From: Candidatus Cloacimonadota bacterium
Lineage (GTDB): Bacteria > Cloacimonadota > Cloacimonadia > Cloacimonadales > Cloacimonadaceae
Direction of reading: 5' to 3'
DNA: 64,000 nucleotides
Assembly: GCA_029561955.1 (NCBI GenBank)
Contig: JAKQWO010000018.1
Location: forward strand, 1 to 64,000
The position numbers and the translations under genes are program-made. Of this stretch, positions 51,650-60,262 are shown one piece after another; positions within the stretch are counted from its first letter, which is position 1; every line of letters begins with the position of its first letter. Under the pieces are notes generated by a model, which was not told the DNA's origin, made no database searches, and worked only from the letters and a program-made list of their open reading frames with translations.

Positions 51650-53044
51650 TCAGGTTCCCAAGAGATCGGATGTTTCCAGTTTGGCGGGGTCGAAATCCAC
51701 GGTGTCATCGTGCTTTAGCTTCCTCACGATGGCGAGGACAAAGAAGAAGGACATGGCGGTGGTGAGGAAGTCTGCGCCGGGCATAGCCAGCACCAGGCCC
51801 TGGAAACCGAAGAAATAGGTGAAGATGTATAAAAGTGGGACGTAGATGACTCCCTGCCTGGAAATGGCGACCAGGAAGGCTTGGAACGCTTTGCCCATGG
51901 CTTGGAGGCTGGACATCAGGATCATGCCCACAGAAGCTGTAGGTATCGCAAACACATAGGCTTGCAGCACCAAAGCGCCATAGACCTTAACGGCGGTGTC
52001 TTGGATGAAGATGGAGATCAAGGTCTCTGGGAGGAGGGCAAAGACGAGGGTGAGAGCAGCACCGTAGGAGAGGGATAGGAGCATGGCGGTGCGGATTACG
52101 CGCTTCATGCGTGTATAATTGCGGGCGCCATAGTTGAAGCCGATCAGGGCTTGCACACCTACCGAGGTGCCGATGAAGACGAAGGTGGCGATGCTGAAGA
52201 CGCGTCCTGCGACTCCCATCGCCGCTACGTGTGCATCACCAAAACGGCTGGCCATGTTGTAAGAAACGGTGTTGCCGATGGCTAAAGTGATCTGGGATAA
52301 GGAAGAAGGGATACCGATGTAGAAAATCTGCTTGTAGGTCTCGAGTCTGGGGCGTAAGTACTTGAGTTTGGGCGTGATCAGGGTGCGTCCGGAGGTGTAA
52401 TAGTAGACGGCAAATAGGGAGGCGAAAGCCTGGCCAATCACTGTGGCGACGGCTGCTCCGGTGACACCCATTTTAAAGCCAAAGATAAAGAGGGGGTCTA
52501 AAAGGATATTCGTCACCGTGCCGATCATGAGGATGACCATGGCGGCTTTGGCGGCTCCTTCTGAACGTAAAAGCTGAACCTGTGCAAACTTGGCCATGGT
52601 GAAGGGAGTGCCTAAGAGGATCCAAAACATGTATTTATAGGCGTGGGGATAGATGTTGGGACTGGCACCTACGATCTTGAGGTAGAGAGGGATGCCGAAT
52701 ACGCCCAAGAGGCCAAAGAGAATGGAGGCTATTCCCATGGAAAAGAGGGCTGTGGTGGCAGTTTCATGGGCGGTTACATAGTCTTTTCTGCCCAAAAGCC
52801 TGGATACATAGCTGCCGCCTCCATGACCAAAGATGCCGGCAGTCGCCATCTGTAGCGTGAAAAGCGGCATCGATATGGATAAAGCGGCCACCAGATCGGG
52901 GTCGCCAAGCTTACCGATGTAAAAGGTGTCCGTGAGATTGTAGAGGACAGTGACCAGCATGCTGAGGATGCTGGGGAGGGATAGCGTTACGATCGCACGA
53001 GTAACGGGCATGCTCTCGAGAACATAGATCTTTTCTTTATTCAC
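51650..53044 (-). CDS. MATE-family efflux transporter
   Basis: 464-aa inner-membrane transporter with twelve hydrophobic segments in two related halves, beginning PVTRAIVTLSLPSILSMLV and with the GQAFASLFAVYYY region at the end of the first half. Cation-driven export of drugs or metabolites is the family role; substrate unknown. The start is a GTG with AAGGAAG upstream; the internal ATG at residue 12 is an alternative. The gene lies 176 bases after trpS, so it may have its own promoter. Confidence 0.92.
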   Translation of the reverse strand: MNKEKIYVLESMPVTRAIVTLSLPSILSMLVTVLYNLTDTFYIGKLGDPDLVAALSISMPLFTLQMATAGIFGHGGGSYVSRLLGRKDYVTAHETATTALFSMGIASILFGLLGVFGIPLYLKIVGASPNIYPHAYKYMFWILLGTPFTMAKFAQVQLLRSEGAAKAAMVILMIGTVTNILLDPLFIFGFKMGVTGAAVATVIGQAFASLFAVYYYTSGRTLITPKLKYLRPRLETYKQIFYIGIPSSLSQITLAIGNTVSYNMASRFGDAHVAAMGVAGRVFSIATFVFIGTSVGVQALIGFNYGARNYTRMKRVIRTAMLLSLSYGAALTLVFALLPETLISIFIQDTAVKVYGALVLQAYVFAIPTASVGMILMSSLQAMGKAFQAFLVAISRQGVIYVPLLYIFTYFFGFQGLVLAMPGADFLTTAMSFFFVLAIVRKLKHDDTVDFDPAKLETSDLLGT

Positions 53045-53220
53045 TAAAACAAATCTTCCTTTGAGGGTGCAAACATATTATAGGGGCTGATCTTGTCAAT
53101 AGCAGAGTGACAAAGGCAGGTTTCAGGGCGGTTGGTTTTGCATTGGATGCGGGTAGCAGCCTCTGAGGGTTTGTTGGGCTAAGAGTTTGTGCTTGCTTGG
53201 GTTGGATGTTGTGCTAAGCC

Positions 53221-54228
53221 TCATTCCACTCCGATAACCTGGCGCAGGTATTTGATCTTCTCACTTGCAAAGTCCCTGGCTTTGGCTGAGCCTTCGGCCA
53301 GGATTCTGTCTATTTCAGCGGGGTTGGCCATCAGCTCATCGTAGCGGGCACGCATGGGGCTCAGATGCTCGTTCATCAGTTCAAAAAGCTCTTGTTTGGC
53401 ATGTCCCCAGCCCATGCCACCGGCCAAGTATCTTTCTCTGAGGGATTGGATCTGTGCTTCGGTGGCGAAGTTTTTGTAGATGCTGAAGATGGTGCAGGTA
53501 TCAGGGTCTTTGGGTTCTTCCACGCCTTGGGAATTGGTGATGATGCGCATGATAAGCTTGCGTAGCTGCTTTTCGGGCACGAAGAGCGGGATGGTGTTGT
53601 CGTAACTCTTGCTCATTTTGCGTCCGTCCAAGCCTGGCAGGATGCTGGAGATGTCCGAAGAGAGCGCTTGAGGAATCTTGAGTGCTTCGCAGGAGTAGAC
53701 GTGGTTGAAGCTCTGAGCGATGTCCACAGCCATTTCCACATGTTGAAACTGGTCTTTGCCCACGGGCACAAAGTCGGTATCAAAGAGCAGGATGTCGGCC
53801 GCCATCAGCACTGGGTAGGTAAATAAGCCCATGTTTACGCCGTCATCGGGGTCTTTACCGGCTTCGGCATTGCTCTGCAACATAGCCTTGTAGGCATGGG
53901 CGCGGTTCATCAAACCCTTGGGCGTGAAGGCCATCAGGATGGTGAGCAGTTCATGGGTTTGTGGCACCAAGGATTGCTTGTAAATGAGCACCTTATCGGG
54001 GTCTAAGCCGGCGGCAAGCCAGGTGGCAGCCACTTCCAGGGTCATTTTCCTGAGGACAGCGGGGTCTTTGCAGGCGTTGAGGGCATGGTAGTCTGCGATG
54101 AAGTATCTGGCTTCGCAGGTTTTGGATAGTTCCAATGCGGGACGGATGGCACCCAGGTAGTTTCCCAAGTGCGGGATGCCGGTGGGTTTGATGCCGGTGA
54201 GGGCGATTTTCTTCTTTGTATCTGTCAT
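53221..54228 (-). CDS. trpS: Tryptophan-tRNA ligase
   Basis: 335-aa class I aminoacyl-tRNA synthetase charging tRNA-Trp. HIGH-like motif PHLG (19-22, in TGIPHLGNYLGA) and KMSKS (204-208). Length is typical for the bacterial enzyme. The ATG at 54228 is chosen over the upstream in-frame start at 54402 because GGAGG lies just before it and the signature begins soon after; it starts one base after the rimO stop. Last gene of the apeB-DUF1015-rimO-trpS operon. Confidence 0.95.
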   Translation of the reverse strand: MTDTKKKIALTGIKPTGIPHLGNYLGAIRPALELSKTCEARYFIADYHALNACKDPAVLRKMTLEVAATWLAAGLDPDKVLIYKQSLVPQTHELLTILMAFTPKGLMNRAHAYKAMLQSNAEAGKDPDDGVNMGLFTYPVLMAADILLFDTDFVPVGKDQFQHVEMAVDIAQSFNHVYSCEALKIPQALSSDISSILPGLDGRKMSKSYDNTIPLFVPEKQLRKLIMRIITNSQGVEEPKDPDTCTIFSIYKNFATEAQIQSLRERYLAGGMGWGHAKQELFELMNEHLSPMRARYDELMANPAEIDRILAEGSAKARDFASEKIKYLRQVIGVE

Positions 54229-54229
54229 T

Positions 54230-55522
54230 TTATATACCTCCATAGAGGCTGATGGGATCGCAATCATAGATGAGGAGTCTGGTGAAGCTGCCTGAGCTGG
54301 AAAGTAAGCCGGGTAAATATGTTTTGGTCTCCAAATCTGGAGCTTGAAACCAAGCCCTGCCATGTGCATCATATTCTCCCATGATCTCACCCTCGTCCTC
54401 AACCAAGATATCTAAAAAGCTGCCGACATACCGCTGCAGTCGTCTTTCGCTGATCTCTTCCTGTAGGGACGTGAGTGCGCTGTATCTGGCTTGTTTGATG
54501 GCTCGGGAGACTTGGTCAGGTAGCTTGGCAGCGGGTGTGCCACTTTCCTGAGAATAGCGGAAGGCACCCATCTGATCAAACTTTACCCTCTCCACAAAAT
54601 CCAGGAGGGAATCAAAGATGGCGTCGGTTTCACCGGGGTAGCCGACCATCAGGGTGGTGCGCAGAACTGCCCTTGGTACCTGGCTGCGGATGGTGGCAAA
54701 GAGGGTTTCCAGCTCTTCTTCGCCTTTCTTGCGTCCCATGGATGTCAGGATTTGGTCGTTGCAGTGCTGGATGGGTATCTCAAAGAAGGGCAGGAGCTTG
54801 GGCAGGCTCTTCCATAACTGGAGCCAAGACAAGTCAAAGTGATCCGGATGCATATACATTACCCTGATCCACTTGAACTCAGGAATTTCGTGCAGGGCGG
54901 TCAGGAGCCGGGGCAGGGCTTTTTCGCCATAGAGATCGAGGCCGTAGGAGCAGGTGTCTTGGGCGATGATGACCAGCTCTTGAGCTTGCCTGCCCGGGTC
55001 TGATGCCAGGCTCTGGGCTTCAGCAACCAAGTCTTCGATGGGAACACTTTTCAAGGGGCCTCGGATCGAGGGGATGGTGCAATAGCTGCAGTTGTTGTTG
55101 CAGCCGTCACTGATGCGCAAATAAGCGTGGAAGCCGGGCTGGACGGGAACTCTTTCAAGGTAGGGGTGCTTGACATCAGAGGCAGCGCCAGTCAGCAGCT
55201 TTTCAAAAGTGGCAAAGTCCTTGAGGCCGATCCATTGATCCACTTCTGCGAACTCCTGCTGAAACTGCTCCAAACCTCTCTTCATCACACAACCGGTGAC
55301 CCAGAGCTGTGAGTATTTGTCGGCGCAAAACTCCTGCAGTTCAAACCTGAGCTCATCCAGGGAATCCTTGAGGAAAGAGCAGGTGTTGACCAAGACCAGA
55401 TCAGCCTCATTGGCGGCAGCGATCCATTTATAGCCATGCTTTTCCAAGAGAAAAGCGAAAGCCTCGCTGTCTACCATGTTTTTGGCGCAGCCGAGGCTTT
55501 CAATATAGTAGGTTTTACTCAT
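54230..55522 (-). CDS. rimO: Ribosomal protein uS12 methylthiotransferase
   Basis: 430-aa radical SAM methylthiotransferase that modifies an aspartate of ribosomal protein S12. The N-terminal UPF0004 domain has Cys12, Cys48 and Cys78 for the auxiliary cluster; the radical SAM motif is C141, C145, C148 (DGCNNNCSYC); a TRAM domain ends the protein. SLGCAKNMVDSE at the N-terminus favours RimO over MiaB. Its ATG overlaps the upstream stop (ATGA), so translation is coupled. Confidence 0.94.
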   Translation of the reverse strand: MSKTYYIESLGCAKNMVDSEAFAFLLEKHGYKWIAAANEADLVLVNTCSFLKDSLDELRFELQEFCADKYSQLWVTGCVMKRGLEQFQQEFAEVDQWIGLKDFATFEKLLTGAASDVKHPYLERVPVQPGFHAYLRISDGCNNNCSYCTIPSIRGPLKSVPIEDLVAEAQSLASDPGRQAQELVIIAQDTCSYGLDLYGEKALPRLLTALHEIPEFKWIRVMYMHPDHFDLSWLQLWKSLPKLLPFFEIPIQHCNDQILTSMGRKKGEEELETLFATIRSQVPRAVLRTTLMVGYPGETDAIFDSLLDFVERVKFDQMGAFRYSQESGTPAAKLPDQVSRAIKQARYSALTSLQEEISERRLQRYVGSFLDILVEDEGEIMGEYDAHGRAWFQAPDLETKTYLPGLLSSSGSFTRLLIYDCDPISLYGGI

Positions 55523-56769
55523 GTAAGGGGGTGAATGAAGAGCCCGGAGCGCAGTTTGGGCTCAAACCAGGTGGATTTTGGTGGCATGATCTCGCCGGCA
55601 TCAGCGATACGGATCAGCTCTTCCACACTGGTGGGATACATGGCGAAGGCTACGGCATCACGGCCGCTGTCCACGCGTCTTTCCAGCTCTTCCAGACCAC
55701 GGATTCCGCCGATGAAGTCGATGCGTTGATCCTTTCTGGGGTCTTTTATGCCGAGGATGGGATCGAGCAGGTTGTCTTGCAGGATGGAGACGTCCAGGCT
55801 GGCGACTACGTTCATGAAGTCCCAGCTTCCGGGCTTGGGAATGAGGCGATACCAGGTTTTGTTGATGTACATGCCGATTTCATGCAGCTTCTTGGGGTAG
55901 TGGTCGCCATTGGCAAACTGAGCTTCGATCTCAAACTTCTCTTCGATCTTCTCAAAGAATTCCTCGATGGTGTGGCCGTTGAGGTCTTTAACAACGCGGT
56001 TGTAGTCAAAGATCTTGAGCTGGTTGTCGGGGAAGATCACGGTCATGAAGAAGTTGAATTCTTCCTCGCCGGTGTAGTCCGGATTCTGCTCTCTGCGGAC
56101 GAGTCCCACCTTGGCTGCGCTGGCGGTGCGATGGTGTCCGTCTGCCACATAGAGGCAGGGAAGCTTGGCAAAACCGGCTTCGATTGCGGCGATGTCTGCA
56201 GGATCATCCATCAGCCAGAGGGTGTGTCCGATGCCGTCGTCTGCGACAAAGTCGTATTCGGGGGCTTTGGAGGCCATCACCTTGTTGACCACGTTGTCGA
56301 TCTCATCCTTGTGAGGATAGGTGAAAAAGACGGGTGAAGGATGAGCGTTGCAGGTGTCAACGTGGCGGATGCGGTCTGCTTCTTTGTCCGCACGTGTAAA
56401 TTCATGTTTCTTGATCTTTCCTTCCATGTATTCATCCACGGAGGCGAGGCCGACCAGGCCAACTTGGGGACGGCCATCCATCGTCTGACGATAGATGTAA
56501 AACATGGGCTTTTCGTCTTGAGCCATCAGGCCGCGGGTCACATAGGAATCAAGGTTTTCGCGGGCTTTGGCATAGACCTTTTCATCATAAAGATCGGTGC
56601 CCAAGGGAAGGTCAATTTCAGCCTTTTCAACGTGTAAAAAGCTGAGCGGCTGCTTGGCTACGATGGCACGAGCTTCATCCGAATCCAAAACGTCGTATGG
56701 AGGTGAAGCGATTGCACTAGCGTATTCCGGTAAAGGACGGAGGGCTTTGAAGGGCTTGAATACTGCCAT
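55519..56769 (-). CDS. DUF1015 family protein
   Basis: 416-aa cytoplasmic protein of the DUF1015 family, recognised from its start MAVFKPFKALRP, the SPPYDVLDSDEA motif near 23-34, HEFTRADKEADRI near 120 and VADGHHRTASA near 211-221. The family is conserved in anaerobes and has been discussed as related to ParB-like serine kinases, but I cannot assign activity from sequence. Sixteen bases after apeB; its stop overlaps the rimO start. Role in this operon is open. Confidence 0.88.
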   Translation of the reverse strand: MAVFKPFKALRPLPEYASAIASPPYDVLDSDEARAIVAKQPLSFLHVEKAEIDLPLGTDLYDEKVYAKARENLDSYVTRGLMAQDEKPMFYIYRQTMDGRPQVGLVGLASVDEYMEGKIKKHEFTRADKEADRIRHVDTCNAHPSPVFFTYPHKDEIDNVVNKVMASKAPEYDFVADDGIGHTLWLMDDPADIAAIEAGFAKLPCLYVADGHHRTASAAKVGLVRREQNPDYTGEEEFNFFMTVIFPDNQLKIFDYNRVVKDLNGHTIEEFFEKIEEKFEIEAQFANGDHYPKKLHEIGMYINKTWYRLIPKPGSWDFMNVVASLDVSILQDNLLDPILGIKDPRKDQRIDFIGGIRGLEELERRVDSGRDAVAFAMYPTSVEELIRIADAGEIMPPKSTWFEPKLRSGLFIHPLT

Positions 56770-56785
56770 AAGTCTTGTCTCCTTT

Positions 56786-58060
56786 TTATCTGTAATATTT
56801 GTTTAATACTTTGATGAGGTCGCTGTGGTCATTGACGCCACAAACCTCGCGCACAGAGTGCATAGCCCACATGGGGTTGCCGATGTCTATCGTGGGGATG
56901 CCCAAAAGCGCCGAAACGCCGGGGCCTACGGTGCTGCCACAAGGCATGTCGCTGCGCACCATAAACTTCTGATACTGGACTCCGGCTTCGTGACAGAGCT
57001 GGATGAAGTGTTGGCTGCTGGAAGCGGTGGAGGCATAGCGATGATTGGAATTGATCTTGATCACCGGGCCTTTGTTGATCATGGGAGAGTAGTCTGGATC
57101 ATACTTTTCCATGTAAGAGGGATGAAGAGCGTGCGCCATATCTGCCGAGATGAGGAAGCTTTGGCTGAGGGCACGGAAGTGGTCTTCTTGGGTGCAGTCC
57201 AACTGAGCTGAGATGCGCTTCAGGACGGTATCCATGAAGGAGGAATGTGCCCCTTGAAGCGTGGTGCTGCCAATTTCTTCGTGATCAAAGAAGGCGGCGA
57301 CGCAGGTGCTCTTTGGCTTCTTGGCATCTGTGATGGAGGTGAGGATGGCGTGACTCATGGCCAGGTTGTCCAACCTGCCACTGCTGATCATGCTCTTATC
57401 CACGCCCAGGCGGGTGGCTTTGGCCAAGTCATAAAAGTAAAGCTCGCAGTCCACAATCTGCTCAACGTCTATCTTCAGCTCCTTTGCCACTAATGCCTTG
57501 ATGGGGTTACCGTCTTCACTGCCGGTGGCCAAGATAGCTGTCAGGTGAGCCTGAGCATTGTATTTAAAACCGTTGTTGAGGTCTCTATTCATGTGGATGG
57601 CGGCGTTAGGGATGATGGCGATCGGCTCAGGGATGTTCACGAGATGGGTTTTGAGCTCTTTCTTCTCCTTAACCATCACCTTGCCAGCAAGGCCAAGCTC
57701 CCGATCCAACCAAGTGTGAACTATTGGCCCACCATAGACTTCCACGCCTACCTTGGCGGTGTTGGCCATGTTCTTCAGGGAAGCACCCTTGAGCTTGAGG
57801 GCAGGACTGTCAATGTGAGAGGCGGCGATCTGAAAACCGCTCTGGGTAAGAGGCTGACTGCCGATGATAAAGGCCATCACGGCTGTTTCTCCCCGCACCA
57901 GGTAGTATTTGCCGCCCGGTTTCAACTGCCAGGCATCCTGTTCCCGGATGCAGGTAAACCCAGCCTTATCCAGACGCCGGGTAATCGCTACCGAGGCGTT
58001 AAAAGCCGCTGGTCCTTCATCCAAGAAGCTAAGTAGATCATTTATATGACGTTCCATCAT
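56786..58060 (-). CDS. apeB: M18-family metalloaminopeptidase
   Basis: 424-aa dinuclear zinc peptidase that removes N-terminal residues from peptides. Typical M18 landmarks: AASHIDSPALKLK, RLDNLAMSH, FDHEEIGS (catalytic Glu-Glu), and MPCGSTVGP with the C-terminal HSVREVCGVND. The ATG at 58060 has GGAG five bases upstream; an earlier in-frame ATG at 58117 lies inside the predicted promoter and is not used. First gene of the apeB-DUF1015-rimO-trpS operon; peptide use fits an amino-acid fermenter. Confidence 0.93.
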   Translation of the reverse strand: MMERHINDLLSFLDEGPAAFNASVAITRRLDKAGFTCIREQDAWQLKPGGKYYLVRGETAVMAFIIGSQPLTQSGFQIAASHIDSPALKLKGASLKNMANTAKVGVEVYGGPIVHTWLDRELGLAGKVMVKEKKELKTHLVNIPEPIAIIPNAAIHMNRDLNNGFKYNAQAHLTAILATGSEDGNPIKALVAKELKIDVEQIVDCELYFYDLAKATRLGVDKSMISSGRLDNLAMSHAILTSITDAKKPKSTCVAAFFDHEEIGSTTLQGAHSSFMDTVLKRISAQLDCTQEDHFRALSQSFLISADMAHALHPSYMEKYDPDYSPMINKGPVIKINSNHRYASTASSSQHFIQLCHEAGVQYQKFMVRSDMPCGSTVGPGVSALLGIPTIDIGNPMWAMHSVREVCGVNDHSDLIKVLNKYYR

Positions 58061-58087
58061 TAGGCTCCAATATTGTCGTTTGGGATA

Positions 58088-58117
58088 CCAATAGTTTGCA
58101 AAGGGGTTTTGTGTCAA
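58088..58117 (-). promoter_or_regulatory. Putative promoter of the apeB operon
   Basis: Minus strand TTGACA (58112-58117), 18-bp spacer, TATTGG (58088-58093). The -10 is weak. Confidence 0.35.
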
Positions 58118-58165
58118 GGGATGTCACAATTTCCCTTGCGTGAAGCGGCAGACAGCGGGGACGGC

Positions 58166-59806
58166 TTAACTATAGAGATACCTCTTGATTTTCTGCGTGG
58201 GCGTCTTTTGGAAGGCCTCGTTTACTACATGCAGCTTGGCAATGCGGCTGAAGTCTGCCAAGACCTTATTTGCCTCTTGTCTGTTGTGTTCCATCAGTTC
58301 CGGGAGTTTGGATACGGGGATGTTTGCCGCATCCAACGCTTCCAGATCAGGATAGACCAAAGCGTGCAGTTGTCCATCTCTTTCCAGCACCAAGCTTTCC
58401 GCCACGTAGGGCAGGTTGTCCAGCTTTTGCTCCACCAGCTCAGGATAGATGTTCTCGCCGCTGGGGCCGATCACCACGTTTTTGCTGCGGCCACGCAGAT
58501 AGATGAAGTTGTCCTCATCCAAGGTAGCGATGTCGCCCGTGTGCAGCCAGCCGTCAACTATGGCTTCATTGGTAGCCTCTTCGTTGTTGTAATAACCTTT
58601 AAAGACCTGCTGTCCCTGGATCAACACTTCGCCTGGGACATTGACTGGATCAGGGCTCTGGATCTTGCATTTGATATATTTGACCAGTCTGCCGCTGGAT
58701 TCAAAGCGATGCTCATTCCATCTGGCGTAGGAAATCAAGGGGCCGCACTCGGTCATCCCATAGCCAATGGTGAAGGGGAATTTGATGCGCTTCATAAACC
58801 TTTCCACCTCGGCATTCATGGGCGCTCCACCCACCACCAATTCCTTGAGATCACCGCCAAAAGCCTTGAGCAATTTGTCTCTGATCTTGCTTTCCACCAC
58901 CTTGTTGAGGAGGGGAACCTTGAGCATGGCTTTCATCTTGGGAGTTTCCAGAGTGGGTTGAAGTTGTCGCTTGTAGATCTTTTCGATCAACAAGGGAACC
59001 GCCAGGACAACATGAGGTTTGAGCTTTTGCAGGGCGGTCAACAGCAACTTGGGAGCTGGGATTTTGGACATAAAGTTGATGTGATTACCACGTGTGAAGG
59101 GGTATAGAAGATCAAAACTGCAGGCATAAGCATGAGCCAAGGGTAGGAAGTTTAGCACCTTGGCGCCCTCCTCAAACAGGAGGTTTTCCCTGGCCACGAT
59201 CAGGTTTGCCAAGAGGCTACGATGCGGAATCATCGCTCCTCTGGAAAAGCCGGTGGTGCCTGAAGTGTAGATGATGGTGCCGATATCCTCGTTATCACAC
59301 ACATCCGGTACTTTCAGGTCTGAAGGTTTAAGCTGCTTCAGATCTGGAGTCTCGGAGTAGGGCTTGATCTTTTTGCCCAGGTGTGATTCTTTGCTGTAAA
59401 GCAGGCTAAAATCATCCAGAGAGAAGATGTATTTCACCTTGCGCAAGCGCCTCTCATCCAGGGTATCATATTTGTCTGCGGAAACAAACAGGATTTCTGC
59501 GTCACAGTGGTTGATGATATGATGCGTTTCTTCGGGCGAGAAATTGATCAAGATGCTGACTACGGAAGCGCCGTAGGTAACGCCGGAAACCCACACGGTA
59601 GCCCAGTTTCCGCAGTTTTTGCCCACCAGAGCAATTCTGCTGCCTTTGGTCTGTCCGCAAGCCTGAAACACGCGGTGCAACCAGACGAGCCGGCGCCCCA
59701 CTTCTGAATAGTTAATAGCCGGCCCAGGATAGTCTGTAAAAGCGGGTCTATCCCAGTAAGTTTTGATTGAATCAATAAGATAGGGGATCAGTTTTTCCTG
59801 AATCAT
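58166..59806 (-). CDS. AMP-dependent acyl-CoA synthetase (long-chain fatty acid type)
   Basis: 546-aa adenylate-forming ligase that activates a carboxylic acid, most likely a fatty acid, to its CoA thioester. The ATP-binding P-loop IIYTSGTTGFSRGAM lies near residues 187-201, the A5 motif TIGYGMTECGP near 355, DGWLHTGD near 429, and a C-terminal catalytic Lys region KTPTQKIKRYLYS. Closest to FadD/AcsL-like long forms. GGGAG precedes the ATG. Transcribed alone. Confidence 0.92.
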   Translation of the reverse strand: MIQEKLIPYLIDSIKTYWDRPAFTDYPGPAINYSEVGRRLVWLHRVFQACGQTKGSRIALVGKNCGNWATVWVSGVTYGASVVSILINFSPEETHHIINHCDAEILFVSADKYDTLDERRLRKVKYIFSLDDFSLLYSKESHLGKKIKPYSETPDLKQLKPSDLKVPDVCDNEDIGTIIYTSGTTGFSRGAMIPHRSLLANLIVARENLLFEEGAKVLNFLPLAHAYACSFDLLYPFTRGNHINFMSKIPAPKLLLTALQKLKPHVVLAVPLLIEKIYKRQLQPTLETPKMKAMLKVPLLNKVVESKIRDKLLKAFGGDLKELVVGGAPMNAEVERFMKRIKFPFTIGYGMTECGPLISYARWNEHRFESSGRLVKYIKCKIQSPDPVNVPGEVLIQGQQVFKGYYNNEEATNEAIVDGWLHTGDIATLDEDNFIYLRGRSKNVVIGPSGENIYPELVEQKLDNLPYVAESLVLERDGQLHALVYPDLEALDAANIPVSKLPELMEHNRQEANKVLADFSRIAKLHVVNEAFQKTPTQKIKRYLYS

Positions 59807-60262
59807 AAGCTTCTCCCAAATTATAATGTCAAGTGGTCACCTTGATTTATAACGTGATATTTTGTCAAGGAAAGCTTACAAATATCGGAAGATATTTTGC
59901 CTCAACCTCATCAAGCGAAGATGGAGTCAGGCTTTGAGTTCCGCTTGTGATATGAATCCTGCTCAGATAATCTTGCGATGAATCAAGAGGATTTCTTTGA
60001 TTTACAGACTCGTCACTCCCTCGGTTCTTACTTACCCGCCCGGTGATTACTCGGAGATACTCGGGTTTTTCCCGGGAGGCGCCGAGTAATCACCGGGCGG
60101 CTAAGCAAGGAAGAAGCAGGCAGCTTTGCCGCAAGAGTGAGGTGGGGGCTCATCCTGAACCGTCCAAGCGATTGTGAGAGAGTCTCTAAGTGTGGATGGG
60201 AAGCTGCTCTATGGAGCAGGGATGCAGTAAAACGATAAAGAAAAAGGCCAGCTTGCTGTCCC
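59807..60262. other. Intergenic region with direct repeats and 85-bp element
   Basis: Next to the acyl-CoA ligase start are two TGTCAAG direct repeats 36 bp apart (59827 and 59863) with TTATAA sequences between; they may be operator half sites. The 85-bp palindrome copy 4 lies at 60026-60110. No gene is seen. Confidence 0.5.
60026..60110. repeat. 85-bp palindromic element, copy 4 (inverted)
   Basis: Opposite orientation to copies 1-3 and the most symmetric: CCGCCCGGTGATTACTCGG is matched by a perfect inverted copy CCGAGTAATCACCGGGCGG, giving a 19-bp stem around an inner CTCGGG-TTTTT-CCCGGG hairpin. It lies 152 bases past the stop of the lipoprotein gene. Confidence 0.88.

Noticed and set aside
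10322-60110. CRISPR array
   Set aside because: The 85-bp palindromes are single dispersed copies thousands of bases apart, without spacers or cas genes.
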